In this document: positions 1-5,219 of the stretch, one piece after another | Layout: the number at the start of each line of letters is the position of its first letter | Position numbering within the stretch: the stretch's first letter is position 1 | NCBI GenBank assembly: GCA_013695575.1 | Contig: JACDAF010000280.1 | Coordinates: forward strand, 1-5,219 | DNA: 5,219 nt | Direction of reading: 5' to 3' | DNA from: Chloroflexota bacterium | GTDB lineage: Bacteria > Chloroflexota > Limnocylindria > P2-11E | Translations under genes and position numbers: made by a program | The notes under the pieces: model-generated | Told to the model about the DNA's origin: nothing | Databases searched by the model: none | Seen by the model: the letters and a program-made list of their open reading frames with translations, nothing else

Positions 1-866
1 ATGAGGTTCGCGAGCGGCGAGACGAGCGAGATCCTGCCGAACGCGGCCGCGATGATCGGGACCGTCGGCACGCTCGCGGCCAGCGTCGTCGCGAGGCCCT
101 CACGCAGGATCGATGGCAGGCGCCCGAGCCGGAGCGAGATCGGCACCTGGAGCGCGATGAGCCCCGCTGTCGCGGCGACGCTCAGCTGGAAGCCGATCGA
201 TGTCGCGTTGCCGGCGTCCAGCGCAAGGAGGGCCGCGACGGCGAGGCAGAGCGCGTTCGCGCCGAGCGACGGTCGCCCGAGGGCAAGCCCGAGCGAGGCG
301 ACCAGCGCCATGACGCCGGCGCGCAGCACGCTCGGAGAGGGGCCGACGAGCAGCGCGTAGCAGCCGAGCGCACCGGCCGTGACGACGGCGACCGCTCGTG
401 GTGCGAGGCGGCCGCGGAGACCGAGCGCGACGGCGCTCGCGACAAGCGTCATGTTGAACCCGGAAACCGCGAGCAGGTGCGCGGTTCCGCTCCGCGCGAA
501 TGCGTCCGCGAGGTCGCGCCCGATCGCCGCGCGCTCTCCGAGCACGATGCCGGCGACGACCGCGCCCTCCGGATCCGGGACGAGGCGAACGATCGCGGCC
601 GCGAGGACCGTTCGCATCCCGGCGAGCGGGTCGGGAAGGAGGGCCGCAGGCGGCGGGAGAGCGCGGGACAGGGCCGTGAGGGCCAGCGCGCCGCCGACGC
701 CGCCCCAGAGCGCCCACCGCGCGCGGTCGACGCTGGCGCCCGCGAGGGCGAGGGCGCCTGCCGCCGGGATGAGGAGGACCGGCAGCGCTCCGGCCGGCCA
801 CAGCAGCGCGATCGCCGTGGCCAGTGCCGCGGCCGGCAGCAGCGGAAGCGTGAGCAGGCGGCTCAG
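1..866 (-). CDS. comEC: ComEC/Rec2-type DNA-uptake channel protein, N-terminal part (runs off the left edge)
   Basis: ComEC is the polytopic inner-membrane channel that passes single-stranded DNA into the cytoplasm during natural transformation. The visible 288 codons are Leu/Ala/Val-rich with several membrane-segment stretches (about residues 4-22, 26-44, 51-66). They carry the Competence-domain hallmarks: VVAGIVLGERAAIG at about 103-116, HLLAVSGFNM at 130-139, PSPSVLRAGVMALV at 176-189 and GFQLSVAATAGL at 225-236. The C-terminal half, and any metallo-beta-lactamase-like domain, lies outside the window. The start is odd. In this frame a stop lies just upstream and no ATG, GTG or TTG occurs before codon 84 (ATG at 617), yet codons 2-83 clearly encode membrane protein. 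I therefore use a CTG at 866-864 that overlaps the comEA stop as CTGA, with a weak AGGT about nine bases upstream. The family call is firm; the start is tentative. Confidence 0.93.
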   Translation of the reverse strand, partial: MSRLLTLPLLPAAALATAIALLWPAGALPVLLIPAAGALALAGASVDRARWALWGGVGGALALTALSRALPPPAALLPDPLAGMRTVLAAAIVRLVPDPEGAVVAGIVLGERAAIGRDLADAFARSGTAHLLAVSGFNMTLVASAVALGLRGRLAPRAVAVVTAGALGCYALLVGPSPSVLRAGVMALVASLGLALGRPSLGANALCLAVAALLALDAGNATSIGFQLSVAATAGLIALQVPISLRLGRLPSILREGLATTLAASVPTVPIIAAAFGRISLVSPLANL

Positions 867-1414
867 CGGATCACGACCTGGTCGCGCAGCTCAGCGAACA
901 CGCGCGCCGTCACGAGGCCCCGCGTCTGCAGCTCCTCGATCCGGGTGAACGGCCGCTGCTCGCGCGCGCGGATGATCTGGCCGGTGATGCCCGGCCCGAT
1001 CCCCGGGAGGGCCTCGAGCTCCGCCGCGGTCGCGCGGTTCAGGTCGACCCTCGTATCCGTGCCCGTCGCCGCCCGTGCCGGAGGCACCTCGCCCGTGCGT
1101 GGCACGTAGAGCCGCTCACCGTCGCGCACGAGCGCCGCGCGGTTGATCGAGAGGAGGTCGGCGTCAGGCGTCGTCCCACCCGCCGCGGCGATCGCGTCGA
1201 GCACACGTGAGCCGGCGGCGAGCCGGACGACCGCGGGCCTCGCGACAGCTCCGGCGACGTCGACCAGGACCGGCGGCGGTATTGGGCTCGGCGGTGCGGT
1301 CGCTTCCGCGATCTCGATGGCCGCGGCGGGTGGCGCGAGGACGCGGCCGGCGACCGCGAAGGCGAGCCCGAGCGCGGCGAGAAGGGCCATCACGATGAGG
1401 ACGGGACGCGGCAT
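863..1414 (-). CDS. comEA: ComEA-like competence DNA-binding protein (SLBB plus helix-hairpin-helix)
   Basis: ComEA is a membrane-anchored extracellular receptor that binds double-stranded DNA and hands it to the ComEC channel. The 183-residue product has an N-terminal membrane anchor (about residues 4-27), a Pro/Ala-rich linker (28-48), and a soluble-ligand-binding beta-grasp (SLBB) domain (about 49-106) beginning VLVDVAGAVARP and ending ERLYVPR. The C-terminal ComEA helix-hairpin-helix domain (about 122-183) contains VDLNRATAAELEALPGIGP followed by the second hairpin region EQRPFTRIEEL. Order and length are typical for the family. The ATG at 1414 begins the basic-hydrophobic anchor, but its purine-rich GGGAG abuts the start with no spacer, so ATG at 1390 is an alternative. 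The stop overlaps the apparent comEC start, suggesting translational coupling. A strong hairpin lies 12 bases upstream of the start. Confidence 0.92.
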   Translation of the reverse strand: MPRPVLIVMALLAALGLAFAVAGRVLAPPAAAIEIAEATAPPSPIPPPVLVDVAGAVARPAVVRLAAGSRVLDAIAAAGGTTPDADLLSINRAALVRDGERLYVPRTGEVPPARAATGTDTRVDLNRATAAELEALPGIGPGITGQIIRAREQRPFTRIEELQTRGLVTARVFAELRDQVVIR

Positions 1415-1520
1415 CTCCCGGATCGTGCACGGCAGGCCGTGCCGTGCGGTGTACCCGATGTGAGGACGCGCGGTCGCTATTTGTGGCGACGGCCGCTCTG
1501 TTTCGCTGTCGCCCGGCGCG
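1415..1520 (-). other. Intergenic gap between the small DUF6941-like gene and comEA
   Basis: This 106-base gap holds no gene. It contains a perfect 8-bp hairpin near the comEA start (listed separately) and a 6-bp GGCGAC/GTCGCC inverted repeat just after the upstream stop, without a following T-run on the minus strand. I find no convincing -35/-10 pair. An AT-rich patch at about 1478-1484 is the only candidate for a promoter. Whether comEA is read from the leuS transcript or from its own start cannot be decided from sequence. Confidence 0.5.
1427..1447 (-). repeat. Perfect 8-bp inverted repeat upstream of comEA
   Basis: GCACGGCA and TGCCGTGC flank a five-base loop, with no mismatch, ending 12 bases before the comEA ATG at 1414. 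No T-run follows on either strand, so it is not a clear intrinsic terminator. It could be an operator for a dimeric repressor or an mRNA hairpin limiting comEA translation. The function is unknown. Confidence 0.5.
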
Positions 1521-1931
1521 CTAGTTGGCCCGTCGCCCCCCAGGCGTCGCGCCCATCTGCACGATCGACACGGCCAGGCTCCCGACCGTGCGCCCGTCGA
1601 CGTCGAGGTCGAACGTGTGGACACCGTAGCTCGTGAAGCTCAGGTTGTTCAGCTCGACGATCACGTTGACATCCTGTGCGTCGCCCGAGGATTGCACCGT
1701 CATCTCCGGCGCGTGCTGCATGGCAGGCCGGCCCTCGGGATCGCGGAGCCGCACGACGACGGTGTGGGTGCCCGGATCCAGGCCCAGCACGGCAACGACG
1801 AACATACGCGGGTGCTGCGCGGGCAGGTCCGAGACGCTGATGTTGCGGAAGATCCCGAGCACGCTGACCTTGCCGTCCTGGCCGACCAGTGCGTGGTCGC
1901 AGAGTGCGGCGAGCCGCAGCTCCGGCTCCAT
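1521..1931 (-). CDS. Small DUF6941-like protein of unknown function, translationally coupled to leuS
   Basis: The product is 136 residues with no signal peptide or membrane segment. The N-terminus (LRLAALCDHALVGQDGKVSV, then LGIFRNI and QHPRMFVVAVL) resembles what I remember of the DUF6941 family, small soluble proteins opening with 'L.ALLCD.A....GK..VLG.F..I' and an alternating beta-strand pattern. The middle (THTVVVRLRDPEGRP) and C-terminus (YGVHTFDLDVDGRTVGSLAV) look like a beta-sandwich with strand-turn-strand repeats. No catalytic residues stand out. The start is ATG at 1931, sharing its A with the leuS TGA stop; GGTGA lies seven bases upstream inside leuS. An in-frame GTG one codon earlier (1934) is an alternative, giving a 4-base overlap. 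The overlap implies co-expression with leuS but does not reveal a function. The family assignment is from memory and moderate. Confidence 0.85.
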   Translation of the reverse strand: MEPELRLAALCDHALVGQDGKVSVLGIFRNISVSDLPAQHPRMFVVAVLGLDPGTHTVVVRLRDPEGRPAMQHAPEMTVQSSGDAQDVNVIVELNNLSFTSYGVHTFDLDVDGRTVGSLAVSIVQMGATPGGRRAN

Positions 1932-4390
1932 CACTTCGTCACCAGGTTCACGAGCCGGTCGCGCACCACGATGGTGTGCGTGACGGGGCGCCCGGCGAGC
2001 GCGGCGCGCGCGCGCTCGCTCTTCCTGGCCGCCGCCTCTGCGGCCGCGTCGTCGAGTCCAGCAGGCGCGGTGAGACGGTCGCGCACCTTTCCGTCCACCT
2101 GGACGACGAGCGTGATCTCCCGCCGCGCCGCCGTCGCGAGATCGGCCTCGGGCCAGCGCTCACGATGGATGGACGTGGTGCCGCCGCGTCGCTCCCACAG
2201 CTCTTCGGTGATGTAGGGGGCCAAGGGTGCCAGCAGGAGGAGGAGGGTCCGCACGCCGTCGCCCCGGCTCGGGCCGCTCGCGTGGAGCAGCTCGCGCGAC
2301 AGCTCCATCAGCGCCGAGATGGCCGTGTTGAAGTGGTACTTCTCGAGGTCCAAGGTGACCTTCGCGATGGTGCGATGCACGTAGCCGTCGAGCTCGGCGT
2401 CGCGCACACCGCCGGATGGCGGCGCCGTCGCAATGTCCCACACCCGATGCAAGAAGCGGTGCACGCCCTCGATGCCCGAAGCGTCCCAGTCGGCACCTGC
2501 CGTCCAGGGACCCATGAAGCCCATGAAGAGCCGGAGCGTGTCGGCGCCGTACCGCGCCACGTACTCGTCGGGCGCCTGCACGTTGCCGCGCGACTTCGAC
2601 ATCTTGCTGCCCTTGAACACGATCGTGCCCTGGTTGCGCAGGTGCGTGAACGGCTCGCGGAACCACAGGTGCCCCAGGTCCGCGAGCGCCTTGCACACGA
2701 ACCGCGCGTACAGAAGATGCAGGATCGCGTGCTCGATGCCGCCCGTGTATCGCGTCACCGGCAGCCACTTCTTCGCGACGGCCTCGTTCATGAAGGCGGT
2801 GTCGATCCTCGGGTCCGGGTAGCGGTAGATGTACCAGGACGAGTCGACGAACGTGTCCATCGTGTCCGCCTCGCGCTCGGCGGGTCCGGAGCAGCTCGGA
2901 CAGGTCGTCTCGATGAAGCTGCGCTTGCGCGCGAGCGGTGATCCGCCGTCGGGCGTGAACTCGACGTCGTACGGGAGCTCGACCGGCAGTTGATCCTCGG
3001 GAACCGGGACGATCCCGCACGATGAGCAGTGCACGATCGGGATCGGCGTCCCCCAGTAGCGCTGTCGTGAGATGAGCCAGTCACGGAGGCGGTAGGTCAC
3101 CGACGGTCCGCCGATGCCTCGCTCCTTGGCGTCTTCGGCGACCGCGCGCTTGCCCTCTTCGCTCGTCATCCCGCTGAACCGCCCACTGCGCACCATGACG
3201 CCAGGACCGGTGTAGGCCAGGGCCAGATCGGTGTGCTCCGTGCCGTCGGCAGAGATGACCTCGCGGATGGCGAGCCCGTAGGTCCGCGCGAACGCGAAGT
3301 CGCGGTCATCGTGAGCGGGGACGGCCATGATCGCACCGGTGCCATACGTCGCGAGCACGTAGTCGGCGATCCAGATCGGGATGCGCTCGCCGGTGAAAGT
3401 GTTCACCGCGAAGGCACCAGTGTCGACACCCGTCTTGGAACGCTCCGCGGAGGTCCGCTCGATCTCGGTCGCCTGCCGGGTGGCGGCGACGTACGCGTCG
3501 ACCTCGGCCCGCCGCGCGGAGGTGGTGATCTTGTCGACGAGCGGATGCTCCGGGGCGAGCACCATGAACGTCGCGCCGAAGATCGTGTCCGGGCGCGTCG
3601 TGAAGAACGGGATCCGGTCGGCGGCACCGTCGACCCCGAACGAGAACTCGGCGCCCTCGGACCGGCCGATCCAGTTCGTCTGCATGACTCGCACGCGCTC
3701 CGGCCAATCGATCCCCTCGAACGTCAACAGCTCGTCCGCGTACTCCGTGATCCGGAAGAACCACTGGACGAGATCCTTCTTCGTGACCGGGGTGTCACAC
3801 CGCTCGCAGAGGCCGTTGATGACCTGTTCATTCGCGAGCGCGGTCTGGTCCTTCGGGCACCAGTTCACCGGCGCTTTCGCGCGGTAGGCGAGGCCCTTCT
3901 CGTAGAGCTTCAGGAAGAGCCACTGGTTCCAGCGGTAGTAATCGGGATGGCAGGTCACGACCTCCCGCCGCCAGTCGATCATCGCGCCCATCAGGCGGAA
4001 CTGGCGCCGCATGTTCGCCATGTTCCGTTCCGTGTTGTCGGATGGATGGACGCCGGTCCTGATGGCGGCGTTCTCGGCGTTCAGGCCGAATGCGTCGAAG
4101 CCCATCGGAAAGAGCACGTTGTGGCCGCGCATGCGCACGAAGCGCGCGGCCGTGTCGGATGGCGTCATTGCGTACCAGTGGCCGACGTGCAGGTCGCCGG
4201 AGGGGTACGGGAACATCGTCACGAAGTAGAAGTTGGGGTCACTGGAATCGTCCGGGGTGGCGGCGAGACGATCGCGCTCCCAGCGATCGCGCCACTTCTC
4301 CTCGATCGCGGCTGGCGTGTAGCGCGCCTTTCTCGGGGGCTCGTCCGGCGCGGGCGAACCCGGGGCAGCACGCACGTTCTGCTCGGCCAT
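1931..4390 (-). CDS. leuS: Leucyl-tRNA synthetase (class Ia)
   Basis: This cytoplasmic enzyme charges tRNA-Leu with leucine using ATP. The 819-residue protein is full length for a bacterial LeuS. Visible landmarks in order: FPYPSGDLHVGHWY with the HIGH-type motif HVGH (68-71); NWCPKDQ (176-181) and CERC (195-198) of the first insertion; the CP1 editing domain with the threonine-rich TTRPDT (264-269) and PAHDDRD (358-364) carrying the conserved Asp that contacts the amino group of mischarged substrates; SRQRYWGTPIPI (441-452); a zinc ribbon with CSSC (455-458) and CPSC (497-500), as in Thermus LeuS and unlike E. coli; DTMDTFVDSSWY (509-520); KMSKS (596-600); an anticodon-binding helical region (about 660-740); and a C-terminal domain with VVQVDGKVRDRL (762-773). 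The ATG at 4390 has a strong GGGAGG seven bases upstream. An in-frame ATG at 4411 lies upstream of that ribosome site and is less likely. Expression is under a leucine T-box leader. Confidence 0.99.
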   Translation of the reverse strand: MAEQNVRAAPGSPAPDEPPRKARYTPAAIEEKWRDRWERDRLAATPDDSSDPNFYFVTMFPYPSGDLHVGHWYAMTPSDTAARFVRMRGHNVLFPMGFDAFGLNAENAAIRTGVHPSDNTERNMANMRRQFRLMGAMIDWRREVVTCHPDYYRWNQWLFLKLYEKGLAYRAKAPVNWCPKDQTALANEQVINGLCERCDTPVTKKDLVQWFFRITEYADELLTFEGIDWPERVRVMQTNWIGRSEGAEFSFGVDGAADRIPFFTTRPDTIFGATFMVLAPEHPLVDKITTSARRAEVDAYVAATRQATEIERTSAERSKTGVDTGAFAVNTFTGERIPIWIADYVLATYGTGAIMAVPAHDDRDFAFARTYGLAIREVISADGTEHTDLALAYTGPGVMVRSGRFSGMTSEEGKRAVAEDAKERGIGGPSVTYRLRDWLISRQRYWGTPIPIVHCSSCGIVPVPEDQLPVELPYDVEFTPDGGSPLARKRSFIETTCPSCSGPAEREADTMDTFVDSSWYIYRYPDPRIDTAFMNEAVAKKWLPVTRYTGGIEHAILHLLYARFVCKALADLGHLWFREPFTHLRNQGTIVFKGSKMSKSRGNVQAPDEYVARYGADTLRLFMGFMGPWTAGADWDASGIEGVHRFLHRVWDIATAPPSGGVRDAELDGYVHRTIAKVTLDLEKYHFNTAISALMELSRELLHASGPSRGDGVRTLLLLLAPLAPYITEELWERRGGTTSIHRERWPEADLATAARREITLVVQVDGKVRDRLTAPAGLDDAAAEAAARKSERARAALAGRPVTHTIVVRDRLVNLVTK

Positions 4391-4397
4391 GACGCCA

Positions 4398-4403
4398 CCT
4401 CCC
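4398..4403 (-). promoter_or_regulatory. Ribosome binding site of leuS
   Basis: GGGAGG is seven bases from the ATG at 4390 and decides that start over the in-frame ATG at 4411. Its first two bases belong to a TCCGCGG run (4402-4408) that is fully complementary to the CCGCGGA of the T-box sequence (4452-4458). This leaves open a role of the leader in hiding the ribosome site. Confidence 0.85.
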
Positions 4404-4416
4404 GCGGACATGAATA

Positions 4417-4448
4417 GACCCCTCGTCCATGAAGGGGACGGAAGGGTC
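4417..4448 (-). terminator. Terminator-like hairpin of the leuS T-box (alternative to the antiterminator)
   Basis: On the minus strand GACCCTTCCGTCC pairs with GGACGAGGGGTC across a seven-base loop, giving 12 bp with one bulged C and one T-G pair. Its 5' arm reuses TTCCGTCC (4436-4443), the same bases that close the antiterminator with GGACGGAA (4477-4484), so the two folds exclude each other as T-box switching requires. The 3' side is followed by TATTCAT rather than a clean T-run, so intrinsic termination may be weak, Rho-assisted, or replaced by translational control. Confidence 0.7.
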
Positions 4449-4484
4449 AGTTCCGCGGTACCACCCCGACTTGAGGTTCCGTCC
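4436..4484 (-). promoter_or_regulatory. T-box antiterminator with the conserved T-box sequence
   Basis: The minus strand carries GGGGTGGTACCGCGG (4456-4470), a near-perfect match to the T-box consensus AGGGTGGNACCGCG. The TGGT of the bulge would pair with the ACCA end of an uncharged tRNA; the variable base T matches an A73 discriminator, as expected for tRNA-Leu. An outer 8-bp helix GGACGGAA/TTCCGTCC encloses it, and the inner GGG/CCC pairs flank the seven-base bulge. Confidence 0.93.
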
Positions 4485-4487
4485 TTG

Positions 4488-4559
4488 TGGAGCTGGCGGG
4501 ATTCGAACCCGCGACCCCCACACTGCCAGTGTGATGCGCTCCCACTGCGCCACAGCCCC
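4488..4559 (-). tRNA. tRNA-Ala, anticodon GGC
   Basis: The 72-base minus-strand sequence folds into a canonical cloverleaf. The acceptor GGGGCTG pairs with CAGCTCC, including the G3:U70 wobble that identifies alanine tRNAs. The D stem is GCGC/GCGC with a GG-containing loop. The anticodon stem TCACA/TGTGG has loop CTGGCAG, giving anticodon GGC (decodes GCC). The variable loop has five bases and the T arm is GCGGG-TTCGAAT-CCCGC. Discriminator A73 is followed by CAAGG, so CCA is not encoded and must be added after processing. No base looks defective. It lies inside the leuS T-box leader, 75 bases after Stem I and four bases before the antiterminator helix. I see no strong promoter of its own in those 75 bases, so it is probably released from the leader transcript by RNase P and RNase Z. 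Confidence 0.97.
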
Positions 4560-4604
4560 GACGGCATCCTCCGCTCGAGCACGGTGATAACGGGCGTGAC
4601 CCCG

Positions 4605-4634
4605 GCGTGCGCTAGGCGTCGCGTTCGCGCACGC
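4605..4634 (-). promoter_or_regulatory. Stem II-like hairpin of the T-box leader
   Basis: GCGTGCGC and GCGCACGC form a perfect 8-bp helix with a 14-base loop directly after Stem I. This is the position of Stem II in T-box leaders. I could not match a clear S-turn motif, so the label is by position and structure only. Confidence 0.55.
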
Positions 4635-4732
4635 GGCTCCCGGACGAGTTCTCCCACCCGCACGCACCGGCCTTGCACCCTCCGCCGGCTCGCTTCGCGC
4701 AAGGAATGGGGTACTGCTTCCGTTCGCAGCCG
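4634..4732 (-). promoter_or_regulatory. T-box Stem I with Leu (CUC) specifier loop
   Basis: The base helix is CGGCT (4728-4732) with AGCCG (4634-4638). A kink-turn-like internal loop follows, then CGGA/TCCG, then the specifier loop with AGCAGTA on one side and GAACTCG on the other. The specifier triplet is CUC (4646-4648), in the usual GAA-codon-purine context and reading tRNA-Leu(GAG). The distal end has AGCGAGCCGG (4685-4694) and GGTGCAAGGCCGGT (4666-4679), the interlocking loop motifs that dock on the tRNA elbow, stacked on a 6-bp GCCGGC/GCCGGT helix and a 6-bp TGCGCG/GCGTGC-type helix. All the main Stem I elements are present. Confidence 0.92.
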
Positions 4733-4745
4733 TTAGGAAGGCCAA

Positions 4746-4751
4746 AGTATA
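4746..4751 (-). promoter_or_regulatory. Likely -10 element of the leuS leader promoter, shared with the divergent gene
   Basis: TATACT on the minus strand lies about 14 bases before the first base of Stem I, so a transcript start near 4739 would place Stem I almost at the 5' end. No good -35 is visible 16-18 bases upstream. The same bases read as TATAGA-like on the plus strand (4748-4753), facing the Nudix gene, so the site could fire both ways. Confidence 0.5.
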
Positions 4752-4754
4752 GAG

Positions 4755-5219
4755 GTGGAGGCATCGCTCGCCGCGTTCCTGAGCGGCCGGACACCGGCCG
4801 CCATCGAGCACGTCGTCTGGCCGCAGGCGGGCGGGGAGTTCGACTTCTTCGCGTATCTCACGCCAGACCCTCCCCCACTCGATCTCGTCGTCTCCGCCCG
4901 CGCGATCCTCGTTCGGGACGGCCTGCTCCTCGCATTCGATAGCGGGACGGGCACGACGCATGTCATCCCAGGCGGCCGGCGCGAGCCGGGGGAATCGCTC
5001 GAGGGCACGCTCGCACGCGAGATCCGCGAGGAGATCGGCTGCGAGATCGCGCCGGGACCGCGGCCGCTCGGGTTCATCCAGCTGCGCAATTGCCTGCCGC
5101 GCCGGCACGGGTCGCCATACCCCTACCCGGACTCCCTGTGGATCGTGTACGCCGCGAATGCGCTCCCGGGAGGAGAGCCGCCCAGCGGAGACGTATGGGT
5201 CCGCGATCCGCGGTTCGTC
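4755..5219 (+). CDS. Nudix hydrolase (3' end cut by the window)
   Basis: Nudix enzymes hydrolyse nucleoside diphosphates linked to another group, using divalent metal. The 155 visible codons contain a complete Nudix box at residues 74-96: G74, E80, then R88-E89-I90-R91-E92-E93-I94-G95, fitting G-x5-E-x7-R-E-U-x-E-E-x-G-U with C96 in the last hydrophobic position. Before it come the first strands of the fold (LDLVVSARAILVRDGLLLAF, about 42-61), and an N-terminal segment of about 40 residues with VVWPQAGGEFDFFAYL. After the box, LGFIQLRN and PYPYPDSLWIVYAA continue the fold, and the PYPYPDS segment may contribute to substrate choice. Substrate cannot be assigned. The start is GTG at 4755, the only usual start after an in-frame stop at 4734-4736 and before the Nudix strands; no clear ribosome site precedes it. 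The gene is divergent from the leuS leader, with about 15 bases between predicted transcript starts. Confidence 0.92.
   Translation, partial: MEASLAAFLSGRTPAAIEHVVWPQAGGEFDFFAYLTPDPPPLDLVVSARAILVRDGLLLAFDSGTGTTHVIPGGRREPGESLEGTLAREIREEIGCEIAPGPRPLGFIQLRNCLPRRHGSPYPYPDSLWIVYAANALPGGEPPSGDVWVRDPRFV

Larger units (their letters stand above)
4416..4740 (-). ncRNA. Leucine T-box riboswitch leader of leuS, interrupted by a tRNA-Ala gene
   Basis: T-box leaders sense uncharged tRNA: Stem I reads the anticodon and elbow, and the antiterminator reads the free 3' end, switching on the downstream gene. Here Stem I (4634-4732), a Stem II-like 8-bp hairpin (4605-4634), a small CGGG/CCCG hairpin (4591-4604), the antiterminator (4436-4484) and a competing terminator-like hairpin (4417-4448) appear in the right order upstream of leuS. 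The specifier CUC agrees with leucine. The remarkable feature is tRNA-Ala at 4488-4559, placed between Stem I and the antiterminator where linker or Stem III normally lies. The 5' end is estimated at about 4739 from the -10-like TATACT. The outer limits are approximate. Confidence 0.92.

Noticed and set aside
100..801. Arg-rich minus-strand open frame overlapping comEC
   Set aside because: It is a shifted-frame shadow; the comEC frame carries the conserved membrane and Competence motifs.
1889..2941. Long open frame on the plus strand inside leuS
   Set aside because: It is opposite to leuS, its Arg/His/Val-rich sequence has no recognisable motif, and it is an antisense shadow of GC-rich codons.
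3233..4417. Second long plus-strand open frame inside leuS
   Set aside because: It is an antisense shadow of leuS with no domain features and no ribosome site tied to its start.
4488..4559. Possibility that the tRNA is a decayed copy or a tRNA-like regulatory mimic
   Set aside because: All stems are intact, the G3:U70 pair, T loop and anticodon loop are standard, and nothing points to decay, so a working tRNA-Ala is the simplest reading.
4585..4590. TTATCA as a -10 of a separate tRNA promoter
   Set aside because: It is a poor match with no -35 partner at the right spacing, too weak to list as a feature, although an own promoter cannot be excluded.
4391..4702. N-terminal extension of leuS to about 923 residues
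   Set aside because: It would translate through the T-box antiterminator, the tRNA and Stem I, has no similarity to LeuS, and the strong ribosome site fixes the start at 4390.
4239..5108. Minus-strand open frame across the Nudix gene, tRNA and leuS start
   Set aside because: It overlaps three well-supported features and its translation across the tRNA and leader is meaningless.

Overview
This is a high-GC bacterial window that I tentatively place in the Chloroflexota or a related GC-rich phylum with frequent T-box leaders. The placement is inference, resting on the T-box-controlled leucyl-tRNA synthetase, its Thermus-like zinc ribbon, and the gene order leuS / small DUF6941-like gene / comEA / comEC. 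I see no mobile element, CRISPR array or rRNA.

Most of the window (about 1-4740) is one minus-strand transcription direction. Read in that direction it holds a -10-like promoter (4746-4751), a long leucine T-box leader, leuS (4390-1931), a small beta-rich protein whose start overlaps the leuS stop (1931-1521), a short gap with a strong hairpin (1415-1520), comEA (1414-863), and comEC overlapping the comEA stop and running off the left edge (866-1). On the right a divergent plus-strand gene encodes a Nudix hydrolase (4755 onward, cut by the window end).

The most unusual part is the leuS leader. A complete T-box Stem I (kink-turn helix, specifier loop with the Leu codon CUC, distal interlocking loop motifs) lies at 4634-4732. 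The T-box antiterminator and a mutually exclusive terminator-like hairpin lie at 4417-4484. Between them, on the same strand, sits a perfectly folded tRNA-Ala(GGC) gene (4488-4559) with the G3:U70 alanine identity pair. The tRNA occupies the space where linker or accessory stems of a T-box normally are, so RNase P and RNase Z maturation of the tRNA should cut the riboswitch in two. I do not know of a described example of this arrangement.

Functionally, uncharged tRNA-Leu would be sensed by the leader to raise leuS expression. The leader transcript would also yield tRNA-Ala. The downstream genes for DNA uptake (comEA, comEC) may be partly co-transcribed with leuS, although the 106-base gap before comEA could hold a separate promoter.
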